A stretch of DNA of 64,000 nt from Varroa destructor. Lineage: Eukaryota > Arthropoda > Arachnida > Mesostigmata > Varroidae. Below the pieces are notes generated by a model, which did not search any database, had not been told where the DNA came from, and worked only from the letters and a program-made list of their open reading frames with translations. The stretch is taken from the NCBI RefSeq assembly GCF_002443255.2, contig NW_019211456.1, positions 54,787,743 through 54,851,742 on the forward strand, in the 5' to 3' direction. Shown piece by piece: positions 25,785 through 38,300 of the stretch (the stretch's first letter is position 1; the number at the start of each line of letters is the position of its first letter). A program made the translations under genes and the position numbers.

Positions 25785-25946
25785 AGGTTTTGTGATTTTC
25801 AGAGAGAAATGGTAACTGCTGTAGGGTATGAGTACGTGGAGTACCCAAAGTTAGTTGTCACTATTAACAAACATTATTGCTATAATTGTGGTCATTTGGT
25901 ATCACTGAACGAGGCTCAGCATGTGTGCCACGATTGGCTTTCATAA
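25785..25946 (+). CDS. Candidate terminal exon or small ORF with a Cys pair
   Basis: After a TAG stop and the acceptor ATTATTAGCAG, 53 codons are open to a TAA at 25944. The protein includes VTAVGYEYVEYPKLVVTIN and HYCYNCGHLVSLNEAQHVCH, which resembles a small Cys-rich (possibly zinc-binding) end. Its phase (0) does not match the candidate exon at 25590-25701 (phase 1), so the two cannot simply be joined. Function unknown. Confidence 0.25.
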   Translation, partial: RFCDFQREMVTAVGYEYVEYPKLVVTINKHYCYNCGHLVSLNEAQHVCHDWLS

Positions 25947-28900
25947 AAACGTTTAGATTCAATGTAAATTTATTAATCGTAAAGCTAGTCGCTATCATCC
26001 TATGCTGTATTATTATTACAAGTTAGAAGAACATTCAACAATAAATTAGCTGCGGCTGAGCGTGTAACGCTTTCACTTAGCAAGTTTGCATAATATGTGG
26101 TTTCTTGTACTGTATTATTGTGAATGCTTGAAAATGGTGATGCACTAAGTTGACGTCTTCTGTAATAATTTCTCGTGGGCTTTATATGTTTACATAGACA
26201 GTTACCCAGTAATAGTATATTTTGAAAAAATCATAACGATCAAAACATGACAGATATTGCTTATAATCCGCAGGGTTTAGCTCTTTTTACTTAAACCCTG
26301 CGTCTAAGATCGCTCTCCATAGTTCCACTGATACAGTTTTTTTGGTGTGTGCTTTAAAAGATAAAAAATACTAACTAAGTGAACCTGTAAAAAAGTTGAA
26401 ATTTTATAAGACGTTACGGAATTTTTTGAACACCCAATATATTGTACTAACGTAATCCAGAAATTTGTAATAATAAATACTGCCAGTTGGAAAGTAGCCC
26501 TCATAGAAAAATTTGTGGAACAACTATGTAAAACTCAAACCTGATCATTATGAATTTGAAGAAGTTGCTCTACTTGAACCTGAAGGACACACAGATTTCA
26601 AGCAGGTCATATATAAAAAAACAGTATAGATAGCCACCACGCTGCGTGACTGAACACATCGCACTATTTAAGTTGCCTACAGTCCTTTCAAAGCTCTTAC
26701 AAATAAAAAGGTGTAATAAAAAGAGAGTGTGCGAGAAAGCACACTGAATAATAAAAGTGTACCTTAACATTAAGCAAAATGTTCTATTTAGTCGATTATA
26801 AGTATAGATATCAGTGTTATTTTTCTTATTGAAAATAAAGTTAATAAAAATTCAATATCTATAAATTTTAAAAGCCATGTTTTTACGTTTTATTCAAATT
26901 CATCTGGTAATGTGATTATTAACGTAATTTACACTTTTTAGGCGTACGCCGAAAATTAGCTATGTATACACCTCTCCACCAAGATTCAAGACGAATTACA
27001 ATTTAAATCAGTGCATTATGGACAAAAAATATGCGATTATGTTTTTAAATTAAACTACAGAGGTCAAATAATATCATAATAATAAGAATTTAGGCTATAA
27101 TCATTATTTAGTTAAAACTACCATTATTTTTACAAGCCAATTAACAAACTTTGACACTAGAAGAGGCAGATTAAAAAAAAACACAAAACTTTCCGTTATA
27201 TTTGGGATTACTGTAAGGAAATACGCAGGTTCACATCTAAGAAATATATAGCTTTATAGCCGAGAGAAATGTGAAAAAGAAGTATCTTTTATTTGTGCAT
27301 TTTTTTATTCTTTTTACAATTGTAAACCTATGGGGGATCAACGATAACGCGAACACTTCTGCTTAACGTTGTATCTTTTTTGAAAACCTTAAGCTTAAGC
27401 AAAGTGATAATGAAATATAGTTTGCATTGTTGGCTATATTTTACATTTCGGTTGCATCTTTCTAATTAAGATATCCGTTTTCAAACTAAGCCAGTTTAGG
27501 CAATTTGTTTTGGGCATTCATACAATTTATTTTTTTGCAATCTAACACTTTTGAATATAAATTATATCATTATAATATTAAAATCGAGCAAGTGTCCCCT
27601 TTTATTAAAGAAGGACTGGCAAAACGAATAATGTGGTTTGAAAGTGCGTCCATTCAATAACTTTTGTGTTAAATAAAATGTGTAGTATCGATTATGTCGT
27701 TTGTCGATTTGGTCGCCAGTTTCCCTCATTTCTTTTTTAACCATAAGTCTTCTTTTACTTGCTCGAGTATTGACCACCTACAATATAAGGTAATCAGCAT
27801 CTTAGTTAACTTTTCGGTTTGATCACATTTATATTTTTATCTTCAAAGTATGTGGCAATGACATCCTAAACATACCAATATCTAAAAATTTCAGTTTTTG
27901 TCAACAAAGCACCTTTCAGCCTCATGGTTGTTTCCTAACAGGATCTACATGAATCCTTGCTTGAAAGTATAGTATAGATCGGGTATAAAATTTGGGTATG
28001 CAAAAAACAATTACGACGAGATTAAGTTAAACAAAAAAAAGATAACAGTGCAACGTCGTCCTTTACATCGAACAACGCCATTTTCAGTAGTTGTTCTTAC
28101 GAATCGAATGTTTATTTAAATAGTTTCTAACTAAAATAGAAAATCTGTCAATGTCTCTCAGCAATGCTTCAGAAGATTCGAGTTACCTTTCAGAAACAAA
28201 ACGTACAAAAGTATTTGGCTTACGCACCATAACAAGTAATTCACATCCAAAATATATACGATGTTTAAATAAATAAAGAGACCTCTAAGCGACGTGGTTT
28301 CGCAAGCTACACGATGAAAAGTTCGTACACCTGAGGGTGTTAAGCAAATTAATTTCGAAATCGTTTTTCTTTCGAGTTGGTGAATATACCAGACGAAAGC
28401 AATGTAATCTCGAATGCTTTACCTTTTTACCATATATGACCAGTACCTTATTGGCCGATCATTTTGAAACAAAATTGCGGATCTAGCTATACTGAACGAT
28501 GATAGTAAGAATCATACAATATTTTTTTGAGGTAAATAATAATAATAATAATGCATCGTATTTAGAGTTGCTTACATTGGAGATCACTGCTTTTACCGAA
28601 CGGAAATAATCCATCAATGCTCTTCCATAAAAGCCACAGTTGAGTAAAACTCTTTTTTTTTTGTTCTTGTAGAAGATAAGACAGTAGGACATCTTCTTAT
28701 ATCTCCAAGTTATTAATGTTTTAGATCAATTTGGTCGAAATCTGCAAAAATAGGGATAACTGAAACGTCTCTCAAATGCAGCTGAAAAATGTAAATGAAG
28801 AATACGAAATGACTTAATGTTTTCTGTGATTTGTGCTAAGGTGTTTTTTACAAAGTTTAAACACCTGTGGCAATTTAGGTTCAAATCTGAATTTACACAA

Positions 28901-29218
28901 ACTTCGTTTCGCGCTGGAAGTGAGTCATATGAAATAATGTCTAAATTTATAGATATGTAAAAAAAATATATACACTAAGAAGCTTCATGTATTGAAGGGG
29001 CCATAAAGGCCACTCATTGAATTCTAACAAGTTAACGGTGGTTTAAAAATATCTAACTACAGCGAGTAGTTCGATCCAACTTGCAGAATCTTTGTAAGGC
29101 ATGCCGGTCAGGTATTTGTTGCAAGTCGGGTAGCCATCTTTCCTTCTATTACACTTTCATAAGATGGTCTTTTTTGATACAACTAAGCATATTTTCGCTT
29201 TTTCTTCTTGAAAACCAT
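25947..29218. other. Intergenic AT-rich region, nothing recognised
   Basis: Only short open frames without domain similarity, plus short A/T-rich tracts. No RNA gene or transposon protein was recognised. Confidence 0.45.
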
Positions 29219-29310
29219 AAAGAATAAAAAATATCGGTTATACAAACCAGCGTAAGGTCAGGCTAAATGGGCCACCGATTTTTGAATATAAAATGACCCT
29301 GATGCTAGCG
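29219..29310 (+). repeat. Direct repeat, copy 1 of a 92-bp pair
   Basis: This segment (starting AAAGAATAAAAAATATCGG) recurs at 29967-30058 with roughly four bases in five identical, including the shared ATATCGGTTATACAAACCAG and the TGAATAT...ATGCT end. The unit is not coding and not a simple repeat. Confidence 0.85.
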
Positions 29311-29966
29311 ACTGTTCCATATTTAAAAAGAACAATGAAAACAACTAAGTACATTCATAGGGCAATTCAATCTAATGAGAATGTTCATATTTGTATTTAC
29401 TTTTAAAGACATCGTAATTTTACGCTGTTTGTACAACATGTCAACATGGTGGTTGCTGTTCTAAAAATTTTGACGGCTTTATTGATTTAACGTATCGTTC
29501 AAAGAAAACAATATAGCTGAAATATATCACATCGCGGATAGTCACGATCATATATCAAAATTAGTCATGGTTATATCGAAACAATTACTAACGATGGCGG
29601 TTACAACGGTTTTGTGTTGTTATGCTTACTATGAATAATACTGCGTACCTTGTTACAATCCTCTCTCAGTTCTCGAAAAAGCTCATAAATGTATTACACA
29701 TTTATTGCTTCAAAGCTCGGCCTTACACTGTATAACAAAATTTTATGTGGACCTGCGGTAGACCAATTAAAATTTTTGTTCTAGCTAGATGAGCGATTGT
29801 GAAGGGATATATAGCATCGTCTTCTCTAACCATACTTTTAGTGATTTTTTGAAAGATAAGTTTTTTCTCTTTACCTTTGTCAAATGATAGACTTTTTCGC
29901 GTGGAACTATTAATGGCCTATGTGACCCTACATTACCACCCAATATTACCTTACGACTTATAAATA

Positions 29967-30058
29967 AAGAAGCAAAAATATCGGTTATACAAACCAGGGT
30001 AAGATCAAGCTAAATGGCCCACCGCTTTTTGAATATTAAATAAGCCTTATGCTGGCGG
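29967..30058 (+). repeat. Direct repeat, copy 2 of a 92-bp pair
   Basis: Second copy of the unit at 29219-29310, same orientation, 656 bases after the end of the first. The pair could be long terminal repeats of a very small non-autonomous element or two copies of a short interspersed repeat. Confidence 0.85.
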
Positions 30059-30879
30059 ATTAACGGAGAAAAAATATCTTGGAGCAGCGATTTACAAACA
30101 TAAGTCATGCAAACATTTCATTAAGGAAATTAAGAAAAATATCATTACATATATTTTTTAAAAGCCTGAGTAACAGAGTGTTTTATTTCTTGTTGGTTCG
30201 TTTAAAATATCAAATATCTCCTTCTTATTTGTTTACTAATCTTTTTTTTAGTTTTTGTATCGCTTTCTATCCTGCCGAGTTCAATTATCATTCGAAATCT
30301 GTGCATTACATCCTTTTCTCCAGTATCTGAATCTGGAATATAAATGGCGTAAAGCTGACTTGATCGACATTATTTTGTGTACTAACTAGAGTGAATTCGC
30401 GCAGCTTTAGTATATTGCCTTCTTTTTTCATTCGTTATTTGGTGATCTTATGTACCATAAGAAGGACCACTCTTTGATTTTTAAGTCGATTGAGAAACTC
30501 AGTCTACAGCATGCTCAAAATAACTTGACACCGCGTGGCGGTTTTCTTTTGAAGTAGAAAAATGCGCTGTTGTTTTATGCTCATTATAGAACAAGAATAT
30601 ATATCCGTCTGTTGACTGTTGAGCGTGTACTCAGAATGAACTGAGACAGGTTAACGGATTTTGCAAACTTATAGGATTGTATGGTAAAACTTTAAAGCGA
30701 ACTGGGTGACTTTTTTGTAGTGTACCATTGAGATAACAGTTAACACTAATCCAAGGCCAAGAGCAGCAACTTAGGCTGGTAGGCATTTAAGATGTGGAAA
30801 GCAGAACTAGAATTAAAACTCCTGACACTATAAATCTTCTTTTTTTATACTTAGATAAAATAAGTAAGCCGGAAATATG

Positions 30880-32620
30880 TTCCGTACCCACTAAAGGATA
30901 CGGCCAAGGAAGGAGATCAAAACCGGAGGCAACACATGTCAATATTTTTTGAGGTTTGGAAGACCTGTTTATGGACTACTTGGCGCGCCTGGATACATTT
31001 CCCAAACGATCCGCTAGAAGGCCTTAATTAAGACTACCATTCAACTCAAAGGACCATAACCGCTTGGTGTTGATGAAAGCTTCATAGGACAAAGAACGAC
31101 TATTCTCTAACCGTGATCCTTCGGGAGAACCCCTGCAAGGCCCTGAAAACTGACCATAATAATTCGAAGCCTCGAGGGTACACTGAGCTGGTGAAGTACC
31201 GTTTATGCCTTCCTGTCTCAGCGTACGTGTGGAACTTTCTGACTCATCATCCGCTTCCATATTCTAGCTCTTCTTTTGTATGAGGCCGCTGAGGAGGCAC
31301 GTCCATGCTGGGATTGCAAAAATGGAACAAGGTAACATCGATGGGAACGAGACAGGTGCTAGTCAATATCAGCAAACAAGTAGGGGCAAAACATGTCTAC
31401 GGGATGTTCATCGATGATGAAAAGGGTTATCCATAATCAGTAAGAAAAAAAAGACTGCAATATCCTTAAAGGATATCGACTAACAGATTTAGACAGTGGG
31501 GCTCCGAGTCTTTTTAACTCGAGGCCGTCACAGAAGGACAGATTACAGCCTCCTTGGCCATCCCGAGCCCCATGTATTTTCCATAAAAAATCTGGCACAT
31601 ATGACGACCCAGAAGAGCACGCCAGTTTTAAGAAACTGCTAGGTTTAAGAAGAAAGGCTGAATTTAAGACACCTCAGAAATGAACGAAAGGCCCTTTATT
31701 TATCGTTATCAGTTCCTTTAACTGCAAACAGCCGTAAATGAGTATCATATTTAATGAGAAACCATGTAACACTAACATTCTGCCTAAGATATCAAAAACT
31801 TAGGCAGATAGCTAGAAATGATACGAGTCCGAATCTTATGAGTGTGGTCTACTAGATCATATAGCAAAAAAATGCCAAAGACACCCAAGTGGATATGCAG
31901 CATACTCAGCTTTGGAAAGGAAGGAACTACTGAAGCTTTTCCGTTAAAGAATAGAAGGTTGTTTCTAGTCATAGTTTTGAACGTAGAAATATTTTGAACC
32001 GTCTATGGTGGAACTCAGTTCTAGACCCGTTAGCTAGAAAGTATCCTCATATTATACCTTAGGTTTGGTACGTTTGGTATCAAGGTATTTTGAACGGGCC
32101 ACCCTGAGCAATGGGCTACCATCAGGAATTCTTCAACAGGCCGTCTTGGCCGCCTTACTATGGAACTTAGTATATAACGATGTCCTAAAACTGAGAAACC
32201 TCTTACCAAAGATAGCTTTTATTGTATATGCTAACGACTTAGTACTTACCGTAAGAATGTGTTCGCCGAGCTGCTAGAAGTCTATATGGTCCTGCCAGAT
32301 GTAGCTCGGTCGATGGAGGCAAGTTGACTCATTCTCGGCTCAGCAAATAATGCGACGATCGCACTGACCGGGCAGAAGAGCCGATTACAAACTAGATTGC
32401 TTCTAGATGGAAAAAAAAAACGAAATGTCCCTTATTGCTAAATATCCAGGGGGATGAGAAGAACCCGACATTCAAATAACTAAGAAGAAAGCGATGAAGG
32501 CAGCAGTTAAGCCTGCAAGAATCGTGACGAACATCACTTTTTGTGTCAGTCACCAAATCCATCATCGCCTGATCCGCTGGTCTGGTTTTGCATCTGCAAA
32601 GAAGATAAATCCAACCGACT
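30880..32620 (+). mobile_element. Degenerate R1-like LINE, reverse-transcriptase portion
   Basis: A plus-strand frame at 32065-32277 reads SNGLPSGILQQAVLAALLWN, then VYNDVLKLRNLLPK and IVYANDLVLTV. This is the R1-type RT block 'G-V-P-Q-G-S-V-L-G-P-L-L-W-N...Y-A-D-D', with YADD changed to YAND. Similar composition extends on both sides, but stops and frameshifts are frequent. Limits are approximate; no target-site duplication or tail was seen. Confidence 0.68.
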
Positions 32621-35096
32621 AGCCAAATCTTACTCGTTTACGGACTCTGCTATTTTTAAATCTTAGCATTTTTGAAACTTCTGTTTGGCCTACTTTCGGC
32701 GCAAAGTTTAAATCCTCCAGAGTGTACTGAAACATGGAGTAATCAACTCCGCTAAAATGACCTGTAAACGGTCGTTTTTTTGGAACAATAGCTAGCATAC
32801 TGCTGAACTTTGAGAAGTAGATGCATATGAGGAATGAAGTGGAGCATGATTTAAAGGATGCTTTTGAACGTCTCCCGGAATTTATATTTTCGCGCCACAC
32901 AAGTGTTTCGGGATATTGATTATATTCCTGCGTTTAGACATGCTGTACGACAAGTAAATATTCGTCATGGTGCTATAAATGGCAATTTATCTAGCTTACC
33001 ACTTGCCACGTACCGATATTTCGGGCAAAAATGTTTTAATAGACCAGTTTCAATTACCTAGCCTAAAACTATTCTATTGTTCCGAATGAAATTTGCTGGG
33101 TCTTCTGAAGTTGCTTCTTTGTGTATTCTGTAGTTAGTTTTTACTCTTTTAACCGCCTCAGATCTTTATTGTCGCAATATTTTATCTCTGATATATATCC
33201 TATTTTATGATGAAATACCTTCGTCCACTCCATTTGAAGCAAATAATGAGGTGCTCGATACATAAACCTGTACACTCTCACCGGAAAACCGGATTTCGTC
33301 AGACTGTTGTGAAATTTCAGCTCTGTATATAATAAGCCTTTTTCCTCATGCACCTCTTTACAATGCGCGATATGACACTGCGGCTTTTGGAAGGATGACC
33401 GGCTCTTTATGTGAGCTTATATCGTATAAGAAGAGTGAGTGGCAAAGCGGCAATGTATCTGGTAACCGAACCAAATATGGCTTTTAAAAACACCCACACT
33501 GTGTATTTTTTTTACATACATGTTATTTCAGTCTACAACTACTCTTCGAAAAACCATAATAGTAGGCAGATGTATATGTAGGCGGATAATCTCATAATCA
33601 ACAATAAGACCGGCAGCTTATACCAGGAGCTTTTCTTAGTGATTACGGGACATAAGGACGGAATGGTTATTTCTCTTTATATTTCAACGATCACTGACTG
33701 AGTCGCGTTTCTCCACTGAAGAAAAGGATGTCACTACATACGTTTTAAAAAGTGTCATCCAATAAGAGATCAGAGTAAAGAAGCTTCTGAGATGCTCATT
33801 GCGGGCCTATCTGAACCTGCTGATTTGTTAACTTGTACGTTCTCCAGGGCTTGCAGACCTTCTTACAATGAAAACTCCTATCCAAAGAAGTCGCACTTTT
33901 TCTTGTCTCTAATTACCTTAGTAAACGATAGTATATATACCCTACAAGATATAGGAACATTAAAGTGAAGTACTCCACCTGACCGATTTAGTTCATTAGA
34001 CATATGTTCAACTCGGTCGCATTTGCCATTAATAAGATGTTCCGCTATGAGCCAGCTCTCAAGCCTTCGCAGGTATTTCTTTCGTTATAACGCCTATGTC
34101 GTATATCATATGATTTTGAATGGGGCGGTCAGAAGCCAAAAATTTGGTAGAAGTTTGAAGCTGTTTTGATTTGTCCAAGTTACATGACAGTATCAGTTAA
34201 GCAAGGGGCTAGGTTTCCTGGATGCAGCCGATCGCAAAGGTAAGTGAACGATTTCATTACGATGGTGTGTGTATTTTCTATACTGATGATGCGAGAAACT
34301 GAAAAGACCGTGAACCTGTTAAAGAGGCCTGCTTATTTTTAGGCGGAGCTATAGGGCTTGGCTTCTGGTTGTCCGAGCGAAAACCCTTCGCATCACGCGG
34401 ATGCTATTATATTACTATTATACTCCCGCCTCTTTCCAATGAGAAATTAGAAATGAGATCAAGAGGGAGTACCGTGTGCATAGATTACCGGAAAATTTCC
34501 CTATTAAGAAGCATCTTGACTCAGATTTTAATGTAGACCGTAAGAAAAACTTAGCAATTGGCTTAAGAAAAACTATCGAGGTTCCTAGATTACTTGAGGA
34601 TTTTGACGATAACTAACCGATTCAGTACCAAAGACTCGGACCATTAGCGAGGCAAAAAGGAGGAATCATTAAGCGGGCGGCGATACTCTAAAATCTAGAG
34701 ACGGGAAAACGATGTATTAAGAAACTGAGGAGACTAGTGCGGCCGAATGTTACAATACCCTCCGGAGTTGATACATAAAGTCTTAAGTTATTTCGTTATC
34801 GCTGTCTCCTAATCGTCAAATTGATTTATCATCTAAAAAGGCCGCCTTGTGTTATTTAAGTAAGTATATAAATAAGCTTATAAACTAATTCAAGTTGAGA
34901 CAGTCTCTGGGTCTGCATAACTCCTGCTTTGAGACTCAAATTCTAAAAAAATATGTATATGTATGTGTGTGAATTTGGACAATAAGCTTGAAACATAGAT
35001 AGTTGCACCTTTTAATATAATTTTCTACCAACAGGATTTTCAGCTCATTGATTTCAAAAGCAACTCTGCGCAACGATCAGTGCAAATACTGGAGCC
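32621..35096. other. Upstream region of gene B
   Basis: Between the LINE and the start codon. About 33700-34800 has coding-like composition with scattered frames (one reads STVCIDYRKIS, faintly like an LTR-retrotransposon RT), but the match is too short to classify. The promoter of gene B is expected in the last part. Confidence 0.35.
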
Positions 35097-35327
35097 ATGC
35101 TCCCTGTTAGCGTGACAGGTTCACCCCCGGTTATCTCACACCTTCTTGAGGACACGTCGTCGTCATCGTTACTACAGCCGCAAGATGAACCTCCAAAGAG
35201 GCAACAAACAGGTGGTTACACCACGCAACAGATCCAAAAGAAAATACAATGCGGAGTGTACCATGTCGTTCTTAAGAGAACAAGTGACGAGAAGAGGAAG
35301 AGTGTTATATGGGAGACCTTCGGTGAG
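35097..35327 (+). CDS. Gene B coding exon 1 (start, N-terminus and beginning of BED finger)
   Basis: The ATG has G at -3 (GGAGCCATG), and an in-frame TGA at 35049 makes it the first start. The exon encodes a Ser-rich, then Lys/Gln-rich N-terminus and ends with RKSVIWETFGE, the W-x-x-F opening of a BED finger. The donor is GGTGAG|gtacgt, phase 0. A possible acceptor for a noncoding 5' exon (TTTTCTACCAACAG) lies at about 35020-35033. Confidence 0.82.
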
Positions 35328-38300
35328 GTACGTAAAAAGCAACAAAATTAAATGGATCAGAGTTTCGAAAAGTTCAACTGTATCCTAGTTTACCTAGACA
35401 ACAAGGGGCATTCGCAGGTAAGTACCCGAAGCAGTCAAATGAAGAGATGCGCGAAATTAGGATCCGCTCAAAGAATGCTGTTGTTTCATAATCTGAAGTT
35501 GTCAGCATAGAAACGCAAGGTCTATACTACCTTAAATGAACACTGTTCCAAATGATAGGTATGCGACAGGCGTGATCATCATTTTTGTTTTTTGCGTACA
35601 TATTTTGAAACTGATTTGTTTAACGTATGATGAAGTAGCCAGTGCCTTCTACAAATGGAATCCACTGCTATTTTGTACTATAAAAGCATCTGTGTACATG
35701 ATGATTGTCATGGCAGAAGCATCTATGTGATTCCGCGAATAATGCCGGACTGAAGTTATAGTCTTGAACGAAACCAGTTGCTTGCCCTATACGAAACGGT
35801 TCGAGTTTTCTATTGTACACTATGATCTGACTGGATTGTAAGGTACTCCACATGAGCCGATCGATCCTAACGAGTTCGAGGAAGGCAACTTTTATAATAC
35901 CGAATTGTGTGCAACACTGAACGCTGTACAGAAAACGATACAGTGTTTTTTGGTGCCCAAAATCCACACTGTTTGATGGGAAGTGTTTCTTTCTAGTCAA
36001 TCTGTGGTTTAACCGATAGCTTACAAAGCTAGCCAGCATTTTGTGCATACAGCTTCTACAAAGCATGTTCTATAAAGCATCTTCGCTCCTTCGGATACTC
36101 GTCATAATCTACTCTATATAGTAATACGCAATAATCTGTGGATCTTATTGAAACCTTCATGTTGAACATAATTGTAAAAAGCTAGGTTTTCTCATAACAA
36201 ATACATGTAGATATTTATTGTAAATGCTTTCCAGTCCAAGCAATTTAGGTCACTAAAAAGCCAATGTATATTTTTTGTAATTCCTGAACGGTAAAGTTTT
36301 TCCAAAGTTTTGCTTTCCACGGTGACTCTGCGATCAACAACGACGAAATATTTCTTGGGACGATGTCACGTGCTCCAAGAATAATTTGAAGTTGAAACCT
36401 TCGATATCCTACGTTATCAATTCTTCAGCACGTTCGATTGATATAGGAAGTTTGTCTACACAAAAGAGATGTTTAACGTTAACCATTCGGAAAAAGTAAG
36501 CGTTTTTAGGTGTACCTTGTTATTCATATGTTTACGCAGTTTACATTACTTAGAAGAAGGAAAGAATGCTAAAGACAACCAACAAGGCCGAAAATAGCAA
36601 CAAATAAACAACACATGAGGAAAGCGTCCTATAAAAGCAAGACGAGCGTCACAGAGAAAAAAATAAGAGTATAGAAAAACCAGCACGACTTTATGATTAC
36701 ACGCTTTGAGCGCGGTTGGTAGTGTATCATTAATATTCATCACTTGATGTGCGATCTGCTGACTAGTTCATAAACTGATTTTATCGTTGCTGAGGCAATG
36801 ATTCTTGAGGAGGCAAATATGAATTGTCTTGTAAGTCTCTGTATCGTATTTACTTTTCAAATAGGCTTTCATGCAACTGATGGAATCACAAGGGAAAGTC
36901 CAGATGTATTAACGTACACCATAGCTTGGTATCGCTCAGCTTTTCAGCAATTGAGTTACTTTGACAATAATCCAATCCCTTGTCGTTATCAGGCTTTTTA
37001 AAAAAGGTGCCTTCGAGGTCAATTTAATAACGCCAAGAACCATATTTAATAGAAAAAACTTTCATTGATACTTTAATACTTTCCTCTACATTAATTAGTT
37101 ACTACGCTATTAGCTCTCACATGTTAACAGCGCACATATTACAGAATGATTTTTCATGCAATATATATGTACATAAATCGTTCTCATTCTGAAAACCTTT
37201 TTGGCTGAATGAAGCATCTTTGACGGATTCTCTTCGTAAACTGTAGCCCTGATAAAGTGAGGAAAATACGTTTAGAAGGAAACCATAGTTAATTAAATTC
37301 CTATTACATTTTTCGATACAGTGACAGTCTTCTAACAATAGTTATATGCGTCCGCCCATCCGTTAATTTATAAATTCAACCTATTCCTTTTACCTTTTTT
37401 TTTTAAATATATATATACTCGCGGACCAATATGACAAGTTTTCCAAACAGCCAGACAAATTCCATCCCGATTATTCCATTTATTCCCCTATTATTATCCC
37501 GGTAATTTACCGTTAATTCATTCTCAGCCGCACAATTGTCTCCACGGAGAGGCACGTCACAGAGAACGAAATACGAACTTAACACCATTATCGGACCCTG
37601 ATCTATCTACATAAGCACTGTTTATATAGTCAGAGAAAGTAATTTGTTAAGATTTTTTAAATATAAGGTCGAAATGTATATACAGCTTGTTTTCGATTAT
37701 TCTAAGTAAACAGCTTTCCACTCGTAAACTTTGACTCTCGGTATCTTGTGGTGGTCTGTTTATTTGAACAAAGAAAAGCGATACATTAAATGATATGCAG
37801 AAACAGTCGGAAATGTGCGTCCAAATTGCCGGGGCTAAAATAAAGCACAGAACAAAATTTCTTCGGGTATACAGATACGTACATGTCATTGCGGCATAAG
37901 AACTACTTCATACTACTTATACTACTTCATTGTGAAGAAATATCCAAAAGGGAAGATTTATAAATGACAACATTTTATCGTCAGGTTATCAAACCACCTA
38001 AGTAAACTAGTTACATTTATAAAAGATGAAATCTAAGATGATTTGAAAACTGCCAAAGTTTTGATAGGGTAGATGTCGGATAGAACCTTTTTTTCAAGCT
38101 TTGCAATCGCCACGTTTTTTGGTGTAGGTCGCTGGCAATATGATTCAATATTAAGGCACTGCCTGATATACAACCTTAATACTAAAATGGACATAATTTA
38201 GTTCTGTTTTCGATGGAAAACTACAGTTATTTTTGGAACGCATATTTTCTACGAAGAAGTTAAATTCGCCTTTGGAAAACTCTTGTTTATTTTGCGGTAT

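Noticed and set aside
31024..31260. Minus-strand frame of 78 codons
   Set aside because: It is the complement of the degenerate LINE on the plus strand.
33700..34800. Possible LTR retrotransposon on the plus strand
   Set aside because: Only one short RT-like phrase was seen and no other pol block aligned, so it was left unclassified.
35668..36066. Minus-strand frame of 132 codons, one of the longest in the window
   Set aside because: It lies in intron 1 of gene B, has no recognisable domain, and no splice partner or start context supports it. Possibly part of an old repeat.
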